DNA of 64,000 bases, from positions 141,860 through 205,859 of the forward strand of contig MKWM01000018.1 in the NCBI GenBank assembly GCA_001899765.1, in the 5' to 3' direction. The position numbers were made by a program, and so were the translations under genes. Positions 43,170-51,370 of the stretch are shown here, piece after piece. The first letter of the stretch is position 1. Every line of letters starts with the position of its first letter. The notes under the pieces were generated by a model. That model saw only the letters and a list, made by a program, of their open reading frames with translations, was not told the DNA's origin and made no database searches. Source of the DNA: Thiobacillus sp. 63-78 (lineage in GTDB: Bacteria; Pseudomonadota; Gammaproteobacteria; Burkholderiales; Thiobacillaceae).

Positions 43170-43194
43170 AGCAGATATATTGCAAATATCTGCT
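43170..43194. promoter_or_regulatory. hipBA operator
   Basis: A perfect 9-bp inverted repeat, AGCAGATAT (43170-43178) and ATATCTGCT (43186-43194), with a seven-base spacer, 20 bases before the hipB start. Related half sites (ATCTGTTAT, AATCTGCT) and a TATAGT -10 box lie at 43132-43157. It is probably bound by HipB for autoregulation. Confidence 0.65.
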
Positions 43195-43214
43195 GAAGAA
43201 TATAAATTGCGAAG

Positions 43215-43520
43215 ATGGATTTCGGCCTTCACTTTTCGGAGCAGCTCAAGCAGCACCTGCGTGCCCTGCGCAAGGCACGCGGCCTGACACAGGCACGCCT
43301 GGCGCAGAAGTTGGGGGTGGGCCAGTCGCGCGTCGCCGATATCGAGGCCAATCCAGGCGCGATGAGCGTCGATCACTTGTTCAAGGTGCTGGCGGCGCTT
43401 GATGTGCAACTGGTGCTGCGTGACAAGCAAGCCGCCTCTTCTGTCGAGCAGTTGTCCCAGTGCGAGCCTGCAACTTCCGACCAAGGCGCGAAGCCGGCTC
43501 CCCCCAAAGGCTCCTGGTGA
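43215..43520 (+). CDS. hipB: HipB-type antitoxin (XRE helix-turn-helix)
   Basis: 101-aa protein with a classic Cro/CI helix-turn-helix: LKQHLRALRKARGLTQARLA, then QKLGVGQSRVADIEANPGAM. The C-terminal 30 residues are disordered and Pro-rich (ATSDQGAKPAPPKGSW). Its stop shares a base with the hipA start (TGATG). It should neutralise HipA and repress the operon through the palindrome upstream. Base composition of the leader is more AT-rich than that of its neighbours, a sign of transfer. Confidence 0.88.
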   Translation: MDFGLHFSEQLKQHLRALRKARGLTQARLAQKLGVGQSRVADIEANPGAMSVDHLFKVLAALDVQLVLRDKQAASSVEQLSQCEPATSDQGAKPAPPKGSW

Positions 43521-44848
43521 TGCCAGAACTGTGGGTCTGGATGAACGGTGAGCTGGTAGGTAGATGGAGCCGCGGACGTACCGGCCGCCATCTCTTCACC
43601 TATGAAGCATCCTGGCTGGAATCGCCGCGCGTGCGGTCCCTCTCCCTGTCGATGCCCATTACGCCGGGAAGAACGGTCGAAGGGGATGCCGTCGGTCACT
43701 TCTTCGACAACCTGCTGCCGGATGACGAGCGCATCCGCAGGCGGCTGAGCACGCGCTTCAGGACGAAAGGCGCTGCAGCCTTCGAACTGCTGCAGGCCAT
43801 CGGCAGGGACTGCGTCGGCGCCGTGCAACTCTTGCCCCCCGAGCAGAAGCCAGAGGGATTCGACCGGCTGTCTTACGAGACCCTGACGGATGCCGATGTC
43901 GAAGCCATCCTGCAGGGAGTGACGGCCGAAGTGGGCCTCGGTGGGCACGAAGAGGACGACGATTTCAGGTTCTCGATTGCCGGCGCACAGGAAAAGACGG
44001 CGTTGCTCCGCGTGGGCGGGCAGTGGTGTAGACCGAAAGGCGCGACGCCGACGACGCATATCCTCAAGCTGCCGCTGGGCCTGGTCGGTGGGCGCCGGCT
44101 CGACTTGTCCCATTCAGTGGAGAACGAATGGCTCTGCGCGCAGATTCTCGCGGAACTGGGCCTCCCCGTCGCACAGGCTGAAATCGGCCACTTCGGTAGC
44201 CAGAAGGCCCTGGTCGTCGAGCGTTTTGACCGGCAATTCATGGACGGCGACTGGATCGCGCGGCTCCCCCAGGAAGATTTCTGCCAGGCCTTGGGCGTCG
44301 CGTCCGGGAACAAGTACGAAACGCATGGCGGCCCCGGCATGGCCGACTGTCTCAAGGTGCTTTCCGGAAGCCAGGCCCCACAGTCTGATGGACAGATGTT
44401 CCTGTGTACCCAGCTCGCATTCTGGTTGCTGGCGGCAACCGACGGGCACGCAAAAAACTTTTCCATCTTCCTTCAGCAGGGCGACCGCTATCGCCTGACC
44501 CCTCTCTATGACGTTGTGTCAGCCTGGCCCGTAATCGGCGACGGCCTAAACCAGGTGCCCTGGCAAAAAGCCAAGCTCGCCATGGCCGTTCGTTCGAAGA
44601 ACGCACATTACAAGCTTCGGGAGATTCAGCCCCGCCATTGGCAGCAGCTGGCTCGCAAGAGCGGAGTGGAAGGCGCTTGGGAAGCGATGGTCACGATGAT
44701 CGATAAAGTCGATGTGGTCGTAGAAACAGTCTCGCAAAAGCTTCCAGCGGCTTACCCTTCCCAGGTGGCCGAAAAAATATTTGCTGGTCTGCGATCGCAG
44801 GCAAAGGTGTTCAAGGGTGAATTTGTGAGTCGCCATGAGGCCAGCTGA
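43520..44848 (+). CDS. hipA: HipA-type serine/threonine kinase toxin
   Basis: 442-aa HipA kinase. The Couple_hipA N-terminal domain (ELWVWMNGELVGRWS; SLSLSMPITPG) is followed by the kinase domain with FSIAGAQEKTALL (activation/P-loop region near 155), THILKLP, VERFDRQF, the catalytic TDGHAKNFSIFL (near 308) and metal-binding LYDVVSAWP. HipA of E. coli phosphorylates glutamyl-tRNA synthetase and causes persistence; the target here may differ. All motifs are intact. The module lies inside the broken WYL/hsdM duplication. Confidence 0.9.
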   Translation: MPELWVWMNGELVGRWSRGRTGRHLFTYEASWLESPRVRSLSLSMPITPGRTVEGDAVGHFFDNLLPDDERIRRRLSTRFRTKGAAAFELLQAIGRDCVGAVQLLPPEQKPEGFDRLSYETLTDADVEAILQGVTAEVGLGGHEEDDDFRFSIAGAQEKTALLRVGGQWCRPKGATPTTHILKLPLGLVGGRRLDLSHSVENEWLCAQILAELGLPVAQAEIGHFGSQKALVVERFDRQFMDGDWIARLPQEDFCQALGVASGNKYETHGGPGMADCLKVLSGSQAPQSDGQMFLCTQLAFWLLAATDGHAKNFSIFLQQGDRYRLTPLYDVVSAWPVIGDGLNQVPWQKAKLAMAVRSKNAHYKLREIQPRHWQQLARKSGVEGAWEAMVTMIDKVDVVVETVSQKLPAAYPSQVAEKIFAGLRSQAKVFKGEFVSRHEAS

Positions 44849-45024
44849 ACAGCCTGAAAGCGTTATGCCCATGGAGGCATGTCGAGCCTGAGTTTTGGAG
44901 TCAGAGCCGGCCCCGGAAATTCGGACAGGGAGATAAGTGATAGCTTTGCTCAATCCACGGCCCGGCAGGGCCATGAAATGGAGCAAAAGCATGGCAATAA
45001 GGAAGCGGCGGAATCACTCCGCCA
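44849..45024. other. Spacer between hipA and WYL fragment
   Basis: About 175 bases with no supported gene. It marks the right junction of the hipBA insertion; no transposon ends or target-site duplication are seen. Confidence 0.4.
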
Positions 45025-45195
45025 GCCGTCGCAGGCTACATGCTGCTGCGCTGGAGCGTGGACTGCTCGCCCGACCATCGCCTGAAGGAAGAACAGTACC
45101 GCCTATGGCTTAGCGACCCGCTGGCGCTGTACGGCGTCGAGAACGCCAAACTGGCTCCGGGCTACCAAGCCCCGGGCAGCCCCAGGAAACGATAG
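45025..45195 (+). pseudogene. 3' fragment of a second WYL-regulator gene
   Basis: 171 bases aligned without gaps to 42106-42276, the last 57 codons of the intact WYL gene (VAGYMLLRWSVDCSPDHRL through to the stop). By eye there are about 15 differences, mostly synonymous, so this is a diverged allele and not a recent copy. It keeps the native spacing to the intact hsdM downstream. Confidence 0.9.
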
Positions 45196-45210
45196 GAACG
45201 AGCAGGCTTG

Positions 45211-47640
45211 ATGAAAATTTCAAAACAACAAGACCAAAGCCAGATCAAGTGGATTTCCGACTTCATCTGGAATATCGCCGACGATCGCCTGCGCGATGTC
45301 TATGTGCGCGGCAAGTACCGCGACGTGATCCTGCCTTTCACCGTACTGCGGCGGCTCGATGCCGTGCTCGAAACCACCAAGGACGCGGTGCTGGAGCGCA
45401 AGAAGTTTCTCGACACCCACAAGGTCGCCGAGCAGGACGGCGCGCTGCGCATGGCGGCAGGCCAGGCCTTCTACAACGTCTCGGAATTCACGCTCGCCAA
45501 GCTCAAAGCCAGCGCCGCCGGGCAGCGCCTGCGCGATGACTTCATTGCGTATCTGGACGGCTTCTCGCCCAACGTGCAGGAGATCCTCACCAAGTTCAAC
45601 TTCCGCAACCAGATTCAGAAGCTGGTGGATTCCCACGTCCTCGGCTACCTGATCGACGACTTCCTCGACCCCGAAGTCAACCTCGCGCCGTTGCCGGTGA
45701 AAGATGCCGATGGCCGCATCAAGCTGCCCGCGCTGGACAACCACGGCATGGGCACGGTATTCGAGGAGCTGATCCGCCGCTTCAACGAAGACAACAACGA
45801 AGAGGCGGGCGAGCACTTCACCCCGCGCGACGTGGTGCAGCTCATGGCCAAGCTGCTGTTCCTGCCCGTGGCCGAGCGCATCGAATCCAGCACCTATTCG
45901 CTCTACGACGGCTCCTGCGGCACCGGCGGCATGCTCACCGTGGCCGAGGACGCGCTGCACGAGCTGGCCGAGGAACACGGCAAGGAAGTCTCCATCCACC
46001 TGTTCGGGCAGGAGATCAGCGACGAAACCTACGCCATCTGCAAGGCCGACCTGCTCTTGAAGGGCGAAGGCGCGGAGGCCGAGAACATCGTCGGCGGCGC
46101 GGACAAATCCACCCTGTCCGCCGACCAGTTCCGCTCGCGCGAATTCGATTTCATGATCTCCAACCCGCCTTACGGCAAGAGTTGGAAGACCGATCTGGAG
46201 CGCATGGGCGGCAAGCAGGAATTCAACGACCCGCGTTTCATCGTCAGCCACGCGGGCAACGCCGAATTCAAGCTCATCACCCGTTCCAGCGACGGGCAGC
46301 TCATGTTCCAGGTGAACAAGCTGCAAAAAATGAAGCACAACACGTCGCTGGGCTCGCGCATCGCACTGGTGCATAACGGCTCGGCGCTGTTCACCGGCGA
46401 CGCGGGCCAGGGCGAGAGCAACATCCGCCGCTGGGTGCTGGAAAACGACTGGCTCGAAGCCATCATCGCCCTGCCGCTCAACATCTTCTACAACACCGGC
46501 ATCGCCACCTACATCTGGGTGCTGGCCAACAAGAAGGCCGCAGCGCGCCGTGGCAAAGTGCAGTTGATTGACGCCAGCCAGTGGTTCCAGCCGCTGCGCC
46601 GCAACCTCGGCAAGAAGAACTGCGAACTGGGCGATACCGACATCCAGCGCATTCTCGACCTTTACCTCCCCTCTCCCCCCGGGAGAGGGGCCGGGGGTGA
46701 GGGTTCGCCTTTGCCGGAAACCGCCCAGTCCAAATGGTTCGACACCCAGGACTTCGGCTACTGGAAGATCACCGTCGAGCGCCCGCTGCGCCTGAAAAGC
46801 CAGCTTGCCGACGAACGCATCGCGCCGCTACGCTTTGCCTCCGGAGATGAGGCACTGCGCGCCGAGATCCATGCCGCCCACGGCGACGCGCTCTATACCG
46901 AGTTCGCCAAGCGCAAACCCGCCATCGAGGCATGGTTGAAAGGCGAGGACGAAAACGAAGACGACGAGGGCGAAGACAGCCGTGACGACAACAGCGGCGA
47001 TGACGGCGAGTCTCCCGCCGCGCGCAAAGCCGTGCCCGCCAAGCGCCGCAAGAAGTTGCTGGATGCCACGACGTGGCAGCGCGGCAACGCGCTGATGGAG
47101 GTGGCGCAGCGCGCCCAGAAGGCACTGGGCAGCGCCGTGTTCGATGACCACAATGAATTCCGTTCCCGCTTCGATGCGGCCCTGAAGGCGCAGGGCGACA
47201 AGCTCGGCGCAGCGGAGAAGAAGGCCATCTTCAAGGCCGTGAGCTGGCGCGATGAAACCGCACCGCCGGTGATTGCCAAGCGCAACAAGCTCAAGACGGA
47301 CGAGCATTTTGAGTCCGGCTTCGATGGCGCGTATCTGGAAACCGTAGGCAAGGATCGCTTCATGGTCGAGTACGAGCCGGACAGCGAGCTGCGCGATACC
47401 GAGCAGGTGCCGCTATTGGCGCCGGGCGGCATCGACGCCTTCTTCGCCCGCGAAGTGCTGCCGCACGCGCCGGATGCCTGGATCGCCACCGACAAGACCC
47501 AGATCGGCTACGAAATCTCCTTTGCCCGCTACTTCTACAAGCCCGCGCCGCTGCGCACTCTGGCGGAAATCCGTGCCGACATCCTCGCGCTGGAGCAGCA
47601 GAGCGAAGGTTTGCTGCACAAGATCGTGGGGGGTGCGTGA
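45211..47640 (+). CDS. hsdM: Type I restriction-modification system DNA methyltransferase
   Basis: 809-aa N6-adenine methyltransferase subunit. An HsdM N-terminal helical domain (about 10-150) precedes the SAM-binding motif LYDGSCGTGGML and the catalytic FDFMISNPPYGKSW. The C-terminal part is long and acidic (KGEDENEDDEGEDSRDDNSG). A hairpin-forming GC repeat is inserted in frame at 46668-46690, encoding LPSPPGRGAGGEG. The ATG at 45211 follows AGCAGG; a TTG one codon earlier is less likely. It is cotranslated with hsdS (TGATG). Confidence 0.93.
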   Translation: MKISKQQDQSQIKWISDFIWNIADDRLRDVYVRGKYRDVILPFTVLRRLDAVLETTKDAVLERKKFLDTHKVAEQDGALRMAAGQAFYNVSEFTLAKLKASAAGQRLRDDFIAYLDGFSPNVQEILTKFNFRNQIQKLVDSHVLGYLIDDFLDPEVNLAPLPVKDADGRIKLPALDNHGMGTVFEELIRRFNEDNNEEAGEHFTPRDVVQLMAKLLFLPVAERIESSTYSLYDGSCGTGGMLTVAEDALHELAEEHGKEVSIHLFGQEISDETYAICKADLLLKGEGAEAENIVGGADKSTLSADQFRSREFDFMISNPPYGKSWKTDLERMGGKQEFNDPRFIVSHAGNAEFKLITRSSDGQLMFQVNKLQKMKHNTSLGSRIALVHNGSALFTGDAGQGESNIRRWVLENDWLEAIIALPLNIFYNTGIATYIWVLANKKAAARRGKVQLIDASQWFQPLRRNLGKKNCELGDTDIQRILDLYLPSPPGRGAGGEGSPLPETAQSKWFDTQDFGYWKITVERPLRLKSQLADERIAPLRFASGDEALRAEIHAAHGDALYTEFAKRKPAIEAWLKGEDENEDDEGEDSRDDNSGDDGESPAARKAVPAKRRKKLLDATTWQRGNALMEVAQRAQKALGSAVFDDHNEFRSRFDAALKAQGDKLGAAEKKAIFKAVSWRDETAPPVIAKRNKLKTDEHFESGFDGAYLETVGKDRFMVEYEPDSELRDTEQVPLLAPGGIDAFFAREVLPHAPDAWIATDKTQIGYEISFARYFYKPAPLRTLAEIRADILALEQQSEGLLHKIVGGA
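46668..46690. repeat. Palindromic repeat inside hsdM
   Basis: CCCCTCTCCC and GGGAGAGGGG form a perfect 10-bp stem with a three-base loop, followed by GGGGGTGAGGG. Similar hairpins are common between genes in proteobacteria; here one is translated in frame in a variable linker. Confidence 0.8.
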
Positions 47641-49031
47641 TGGTGGTGGCTTATTCCGACTACCGCGTGTCCGATACAGCGTGGGCGGCGCGCATTCCCG
47701 CGCATTGGCGAACGGCACGGCTGCGCTACGTCGCTCGCGTTTGCAACGGCACTACGCCATCGCGCGACCGGTTCGATTACTGGAGCAATGGCACCGTGCC
47801 GTGGTTGGCCAGTGGACAAGTCAATGACTACATCGTGCGCAAGGCGCGCGAGCTGGTCACGCTGCCGGCCGTAAAAGAGTCGTCGTTGCGAGTGCTACCA
47901 GCAGGTAGCGTGATTCTCGGGATGGTTGGGCAAGGCAAGACACGCGGCATGTCAGCGTATTTGGCCATCGACGCCACCATAAATCAGAACCTTGCAGGCA
48001 TTACACCGGCCAAGGAGCTCGATGGGCGCTACCTGCACTACATGCTGATCGCCGCCTACGACTTTCAGCGCAATTACGGTCGCGGCGGCAATCAGGCTGC
48101 GCTGAACTGCGCCATCGTCGGCAGCTTCCCGACCTTGTTGCCGCCGCGCCCCGAGCAAGACCAGATCGTCGCCTACCTGCGCGCGCAGGATGCGCATATA
48201 GCCCGCTTCATCAAGGCCAAGCGCGAGTTGATCAAACTGCTCACCGAGCAGAAGCTGCGCATCATCGACCACGCCGTCACGCGCGGGCTTGACCCTTCCG
48301 TCAAGCTCAAGCCGTCCGGCATCGAATGGCTGGGCGAGGTGCCGGTGCATTGGGAGCTTCGCCGTTTGAAGTTCCTCGCCAGCAACACCACAAACCAGAC
48401 CACCACCAAGGCCAGCGATGAAATCTATCTGGCAATGGAGCACGTCCAAAGCTGGACGGGTGTGGCGCGACCGCTCGAAGGTGAAGTTGAGTTTGCCAGC
48501 ACGGTAAAACGGTTCGTCGCCGACGATGTTTTGTTCGGCAAGCTCCGTCCGTACTTGGCAAAGGTGACACGGGCGAAATGCAATGGCGTGTGCGTGAGCG
48601 AGTTCCTGGTGTTGCGGTCGCGCAAGGAAATCATCCTGCCTGCGTATCTTGAGCAGCTACTGCGCTGCAAGCGTGCCATCGACCTGATTAACAGTTCGAC
48701 GGCGGGAGCGAAGATGCCGCGTGCCGATTGGACTTTTATCGGCAACGTGCGGCTCCCGATTCCTTGCAAAGATGAGCAGGAAGCAATCCTGGATTACATC
48801 GAGATCGAAACGAAGGACTTGGACGCCGCCATCGCCCGCACCGAAGAAGAAATCAAGCTGATCCGCGAATACCGCGACCGCCTGATTGCCGATGTGGTCA
48901 CCGGCCAGGTGGACGTGCGCGGCTGGCAGCCCGGCCCGGAGGACGTGGTGGATGACGCAGCGCTGGCCGCGCTCGGCGATGACCAGGACGATGTGAGCGA
49001 CGAGGAGAACGGCTATGGCGAAGAAAATTGA
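47640..49031 (+). CDS. hsdS: Type I restriction-modification specificity subunit
   Basis: 463-aa protein with two target-recognition domains separated by the conserved spacer helix: the first TRD starts IPAHWRTARLRYVARV, the second VPVHWELRRLKFLASN. The helices LRAQDAHIARFIKAKRELIKLL and IEIETKDLDAAIARTEEEIKLI are the coiled coils that set target spacing. Both TRDs look complete, so the system should recognise a bipartite site. The ATG at 47640 overlaps the hsdM stop; a GTG at 47637 is also possible. Confidence 0.92.
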   Translation: MVVAYSDYRVSDTAWAARIPAHWRTARLRYVARVCNGTTPSRDRFDYWSNGTVPWLASGQVNDYIVRKARELVTLPAVKESSLRVLPAGSVILGMVGQGKTRGMSAYLAIDATINQNLAGITPAKELDGRYLHYMLIAAYDFQRNYGRGGNQAALNCAIVGSFPTLLPPRPEQDQIVAYLRAQDAHIARFIKAKRELIKLLTEQKLRIIDHAVTRGLDPSVKLKPSGIEWLGEVPVHWELRRLKFLASNTTNQTTTKASDEIYLAMEHVQSWTGVARPLEGEVEFASTVKRFVADDVLFGKLRPYLAKVTRAKCNGVCVSEFLVLRSRKEIILPAYLEQLLRCKRAIDLINSSTAGAKMPRADWTFIGNVRLPIPCKDEQEAILDYIEIETKDLDAAIARTEEEIKLIREYRDRLIADVVTGQVDVRGWQPGPEDVVDDAALAALGDDQDDVSDEENGYGEEN

Positions 49032-50241
49032 ACCGGAGATTGTGTCGGCGTTGCCGACACAATCAGCCACCCCCGATGTGCTGATGCAGCGCGTCGTCCA
49101 GATTCTGGAGTCAGCACGCTCGCAGGTGGTGCGCACGGTCAATACGGCCACCGTCACGGCCTATTGGCTGATCGGGCGCGAACTGGTCGAGGCCGTGCAG
49201 CAAGGCGAGCAACGCGCCGCCTATGGACAGGCCCTCATCGAGCGGCTGGCCGGACAACTGACGGCGCGGTACGGCAGGGGATTTTCCGTCGCCAATCTAA
49301 AGAACTTCCGGCAGTTCTATCTGGCCTACGCCGACCGGATTCGCTACCCGGCGGGTAGCGAATTGCCAGCCCGAATTGGCTACCCAATGGGTAACGAATC
49401 TCCGGTTGCAATCGGCCACCCGGCGGATAGGGAATCGCCTGCCCAAATTCTCCAGCCGGTGGTTGGAGAATTGCCAGCCTTTGACCCTGCCTTGAGCTGG
49501 TCGCACTATCGCGCCCTGATGCGGATCACAAAGCCCGAAGCTCGCCGCTTTTACGAGCAGGAATGCGCCCGCGCCAACTGGTCGCGCCGCGAGTTGGAAC
49601 GGCAGATTGGCAGCCTGTTCTACGAACGCCTGCTCGCCAGCCGTGACAAGGCCGGAATGCTGGCCGAGGCCGACAAAGACGCCGATCCGCTGCGCCCCAT
49701 CGATGTGCTGAAAGATCCCTATGTGCTGGAGTTTCTCGACCTGCCGGACGCCCCGCGCCTGCGCGAAAGTCAGTTGGAAGACGCGATCATCACTCGGCTC
49801 CAGCAGTTCTTGCTGGAGCTGGGGCGGGGGTTTTCCTTCGTGGCGCGACAGCAGCGGCTGCGCTTCGAGGACAGGGACTTCTATGTCGATCTGGTGTTCT
49901 ACAACTACCTGCTCAAATGCTTCGTGTTGGTGGATTTGAAGATCGGCGAACTGACGCACCAGGACATCGGCCAGATGGACGGCTATGTGCGCATGTACGA
50001 GGAGCAGCGCCGCATCGAAGGTGACAACCCCACCATCGGCCTGGTTCTGTGCTCGGAGAAAAACGAGGCTGTGGCGCGTTACTCCGTTCTGCGCGACAGC
50101 CAACAGCTTTTCGCCTCGCGCTACCAACTGACGCTTCCCAGTGAAGAAGAGTTGCAGCGTGAACTGCAACGTGAACGCGCCTTGATCGAAAACCAGGTCG
50201 CCGGTTCAGGCGGGGAGAACGGCGATGGCGAAGAGAACTGA
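49015..50241 (+). CDS. YhcG-like PDDEXK nuclease-family protein (DUF1016)
   Basis: 408-aa protein. The DUF1016 N-terminal domain (TVTAYWLIGRELVEAVQQGE; GRGFSVANLKNFRQFYLAYA) precedes a PD-(D/E)xK nuclease domain with FEDRDFYVDLVFYNYLLKCFVLVDLK. Between them, residues 110-156 are four 12-residue repeats of the type GYPMGNESPVAI, each encoded by a hairpin-forming unit. It is a frequent extra gene in type I loci; its role is unknown. It overlaps hsdS by 17 bases and rhuM by 17. Confidence 0.87.
   Translation: MAKKIEPEIVSALPTQSATPDVLMQRVVQILESARSQVVRTVNTATVTAYWLIGRELVEAVQQGEQRAAYGQALIERLAGQLTARYGRGFSVANLKNFRQFYLAYADRIRYPAGSELPARIGYPMGNESPVAIGHPADRESPAQILQPVVGELPAFDPALSWSHYRALMRITKPEARRFYEQECARANWSRRELERQIGSLFYERLLASRDKAGMLAEADKDADPLRPIDVLKDPYVLEFLDLPDAPRLRESQLEDAIITRLQQFLLELGRGFSFVARQQRLRFEDRDFYVDLVFYNYLLKCFVLVDLKIGELTHQDIGQMDGYVRMYEEQRRIEGDNPTIGLVLCSEKNEAVARYSVLRDSQQLFASRYQLTLPSEEELQRELQRERALIENQVAGSGGENGDGEEN
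49342..49485 (+). repeat. 36-bp repeats inside yhcG
   Basis: Four units (49342-49377, 49378-49413, 49414-49449, and a divergent fourth from 49450). Each begins with a short palindrome such as CGCTACCCggcGGGTAGCG (49342-49360). Unit length is 12 codons, so gains or losses keep the frame. Confidence 0.8.
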
Positions 50242-51370
50242 CCCACCGAAAGTGTCGACAACGCCGACACTATCTGCCGCCCAGCAAATTGCGAGGCAAA
50301 GGGCCGTTCGACCCACCACCGGGCAAGGCGAATTTCTGCTCTACCAGACCGAGGACGCCCAGACCCGCGTGCAGGTGCGCTTTGAGGCGGGTGACGTGTG
50401 GCTGACCCAGCAGCAGCTGGCCGATCTCTACCAAAGCTCGCCACAGAACATCACCCAGCACATCCGCGCCATCTACCAGACCGGGGAATTGCAGGAGGAG
50501 GCAACTTGTAAGCCGTACTTACAAGTTCGGCAGGAGCGCGGGCGACAGGTCAGCCGCAGCCTCAAGCATTACAACCTGGAGGTTGCGCTGGCCATAGGCT
50601 ACCGGGTGAAGTCGCACCGTGGCACGCAGTTCCGCCGCTGGGCCACGGAGCAGCTCAAGACCTATCTGCGCAAAGGCGTGCTGCTGGATGATGAGCGTTT
50701 CAAGCGGGGAGACGATGCCGAGTATTTCGAGGAACTACTGGCGCGCATCCGCGACATTCGTTCGTCGGAGAAGGTGTTCTGGCGCAAGGTGCTGGACATC
50801 TACGCCACCAGCCTGGACTACGACCCGCACTCCGAAACCTCGCAGCAGTTCTTTGCGACGGTGCAAAACAAGATGCACTGGGCGGCGCACGGCCACACGG
50901 CGGCCGAGCTGATCGTGCAGCGCGTGGACGCCAAGGCGCAGAACATGGGCCTGACCAGTTGGGCCGCTGCCAGCAAGGGCGGGCCGGTACGCAAGGCCGA
51001 CGTAGGGATTGCCAAGAACTACCTCGATGCCGAAGAGCTAGACACGCTCAACCGCATCGTCACAGCCTATACCGAGGTGGCGGAGTTGCAGGCGCAGGCG
51101 CATCAGCCCATGACCATGCGCGATTGGGCATCAGAGCTGGATAACTTCCTGCGCCTGACGCGCAAGGACATCCTGACTCACGCGGGCAAGGTTCCGGCCA
51201 AGTCGGCACTGGCCAAGGCCGAAGCGGCCTATGCCGAATACCAGACGCGGGTGCGCAACCTGCCATCGCCGGTGGAGAAGGACTTTGAGGCAGCCATTGC
51301 GCAGCCGGTGAAGCAGCTGGAGAAGAGCCGAAAGACCTTGCCACGGCAGAAGAAGGGAGGCGATGCATGA
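50225..51370 (+). CDS. rhuM: RhuM-family protein
   Basis: 381-aa protein of the virulence RhuM family: FEAGDVWLTQQQLADLYQSS (N-terminal helix-turn-helix-like part), NITQHIRAIYQTGELQ, and YNLEVALAIGYRVKSHRGTQ, FRRWATEQLKTYLRKG. It was first noted in a Salmonella pathogenicity island and is common in type I restriction loci, where it may be a toxin or regulator; no activity is established. A 10-bp inverted repeat (50503-50512 with 50518-50527) falls in a conserved coding segment. Confidence 0.85.
   Translation: MAKRTDPPKVSTTPTLSAAQQIARQRAVRPTTGQGEFLLYQTEDAQTRVQVRFEAGDVWLTQQQLADLYQSSPQNITQHIRAIYQTGELQEEATCKPYLQVRQERGRQVSRSLKHYNLEVALAIGYRVKSHRGTQFRRWATEQLKTYLRKGVLLDDERFKRGDDAEYFEELLARIRDIRSSEKVFWRKVLDIYATSLDYDPHSETSQQFFATVQNKMHWAAHGHTAAELIVQRVDAKAQNMGLTSWAAASKGGPVRKADVGIAKNYLDAEELDTLNRIVTAYTEVAELQAQAHQPMTMRDWASELDNFLRLTRKDILTHAGKVPAKSALAKAEAAYAEYQTRVRNLPSPVEKDFEAAIAQPVKQLEKSRKTLPRQKKGGDA

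Noticed and set aside
49342..49485. Possible CRISPR-like repeats
   Set aside because: Units are contiguous, diverged and protein-coding; no spacers.
50503..50527. Perfect 10-bp inverted repeat in rhuM as an inserted element
   Set aside because: The segment encodes residues that I recall as conserved in RhuM proteins (TCK-YLQVRQE), so the palindrome is probably coincidental and not an insertion.
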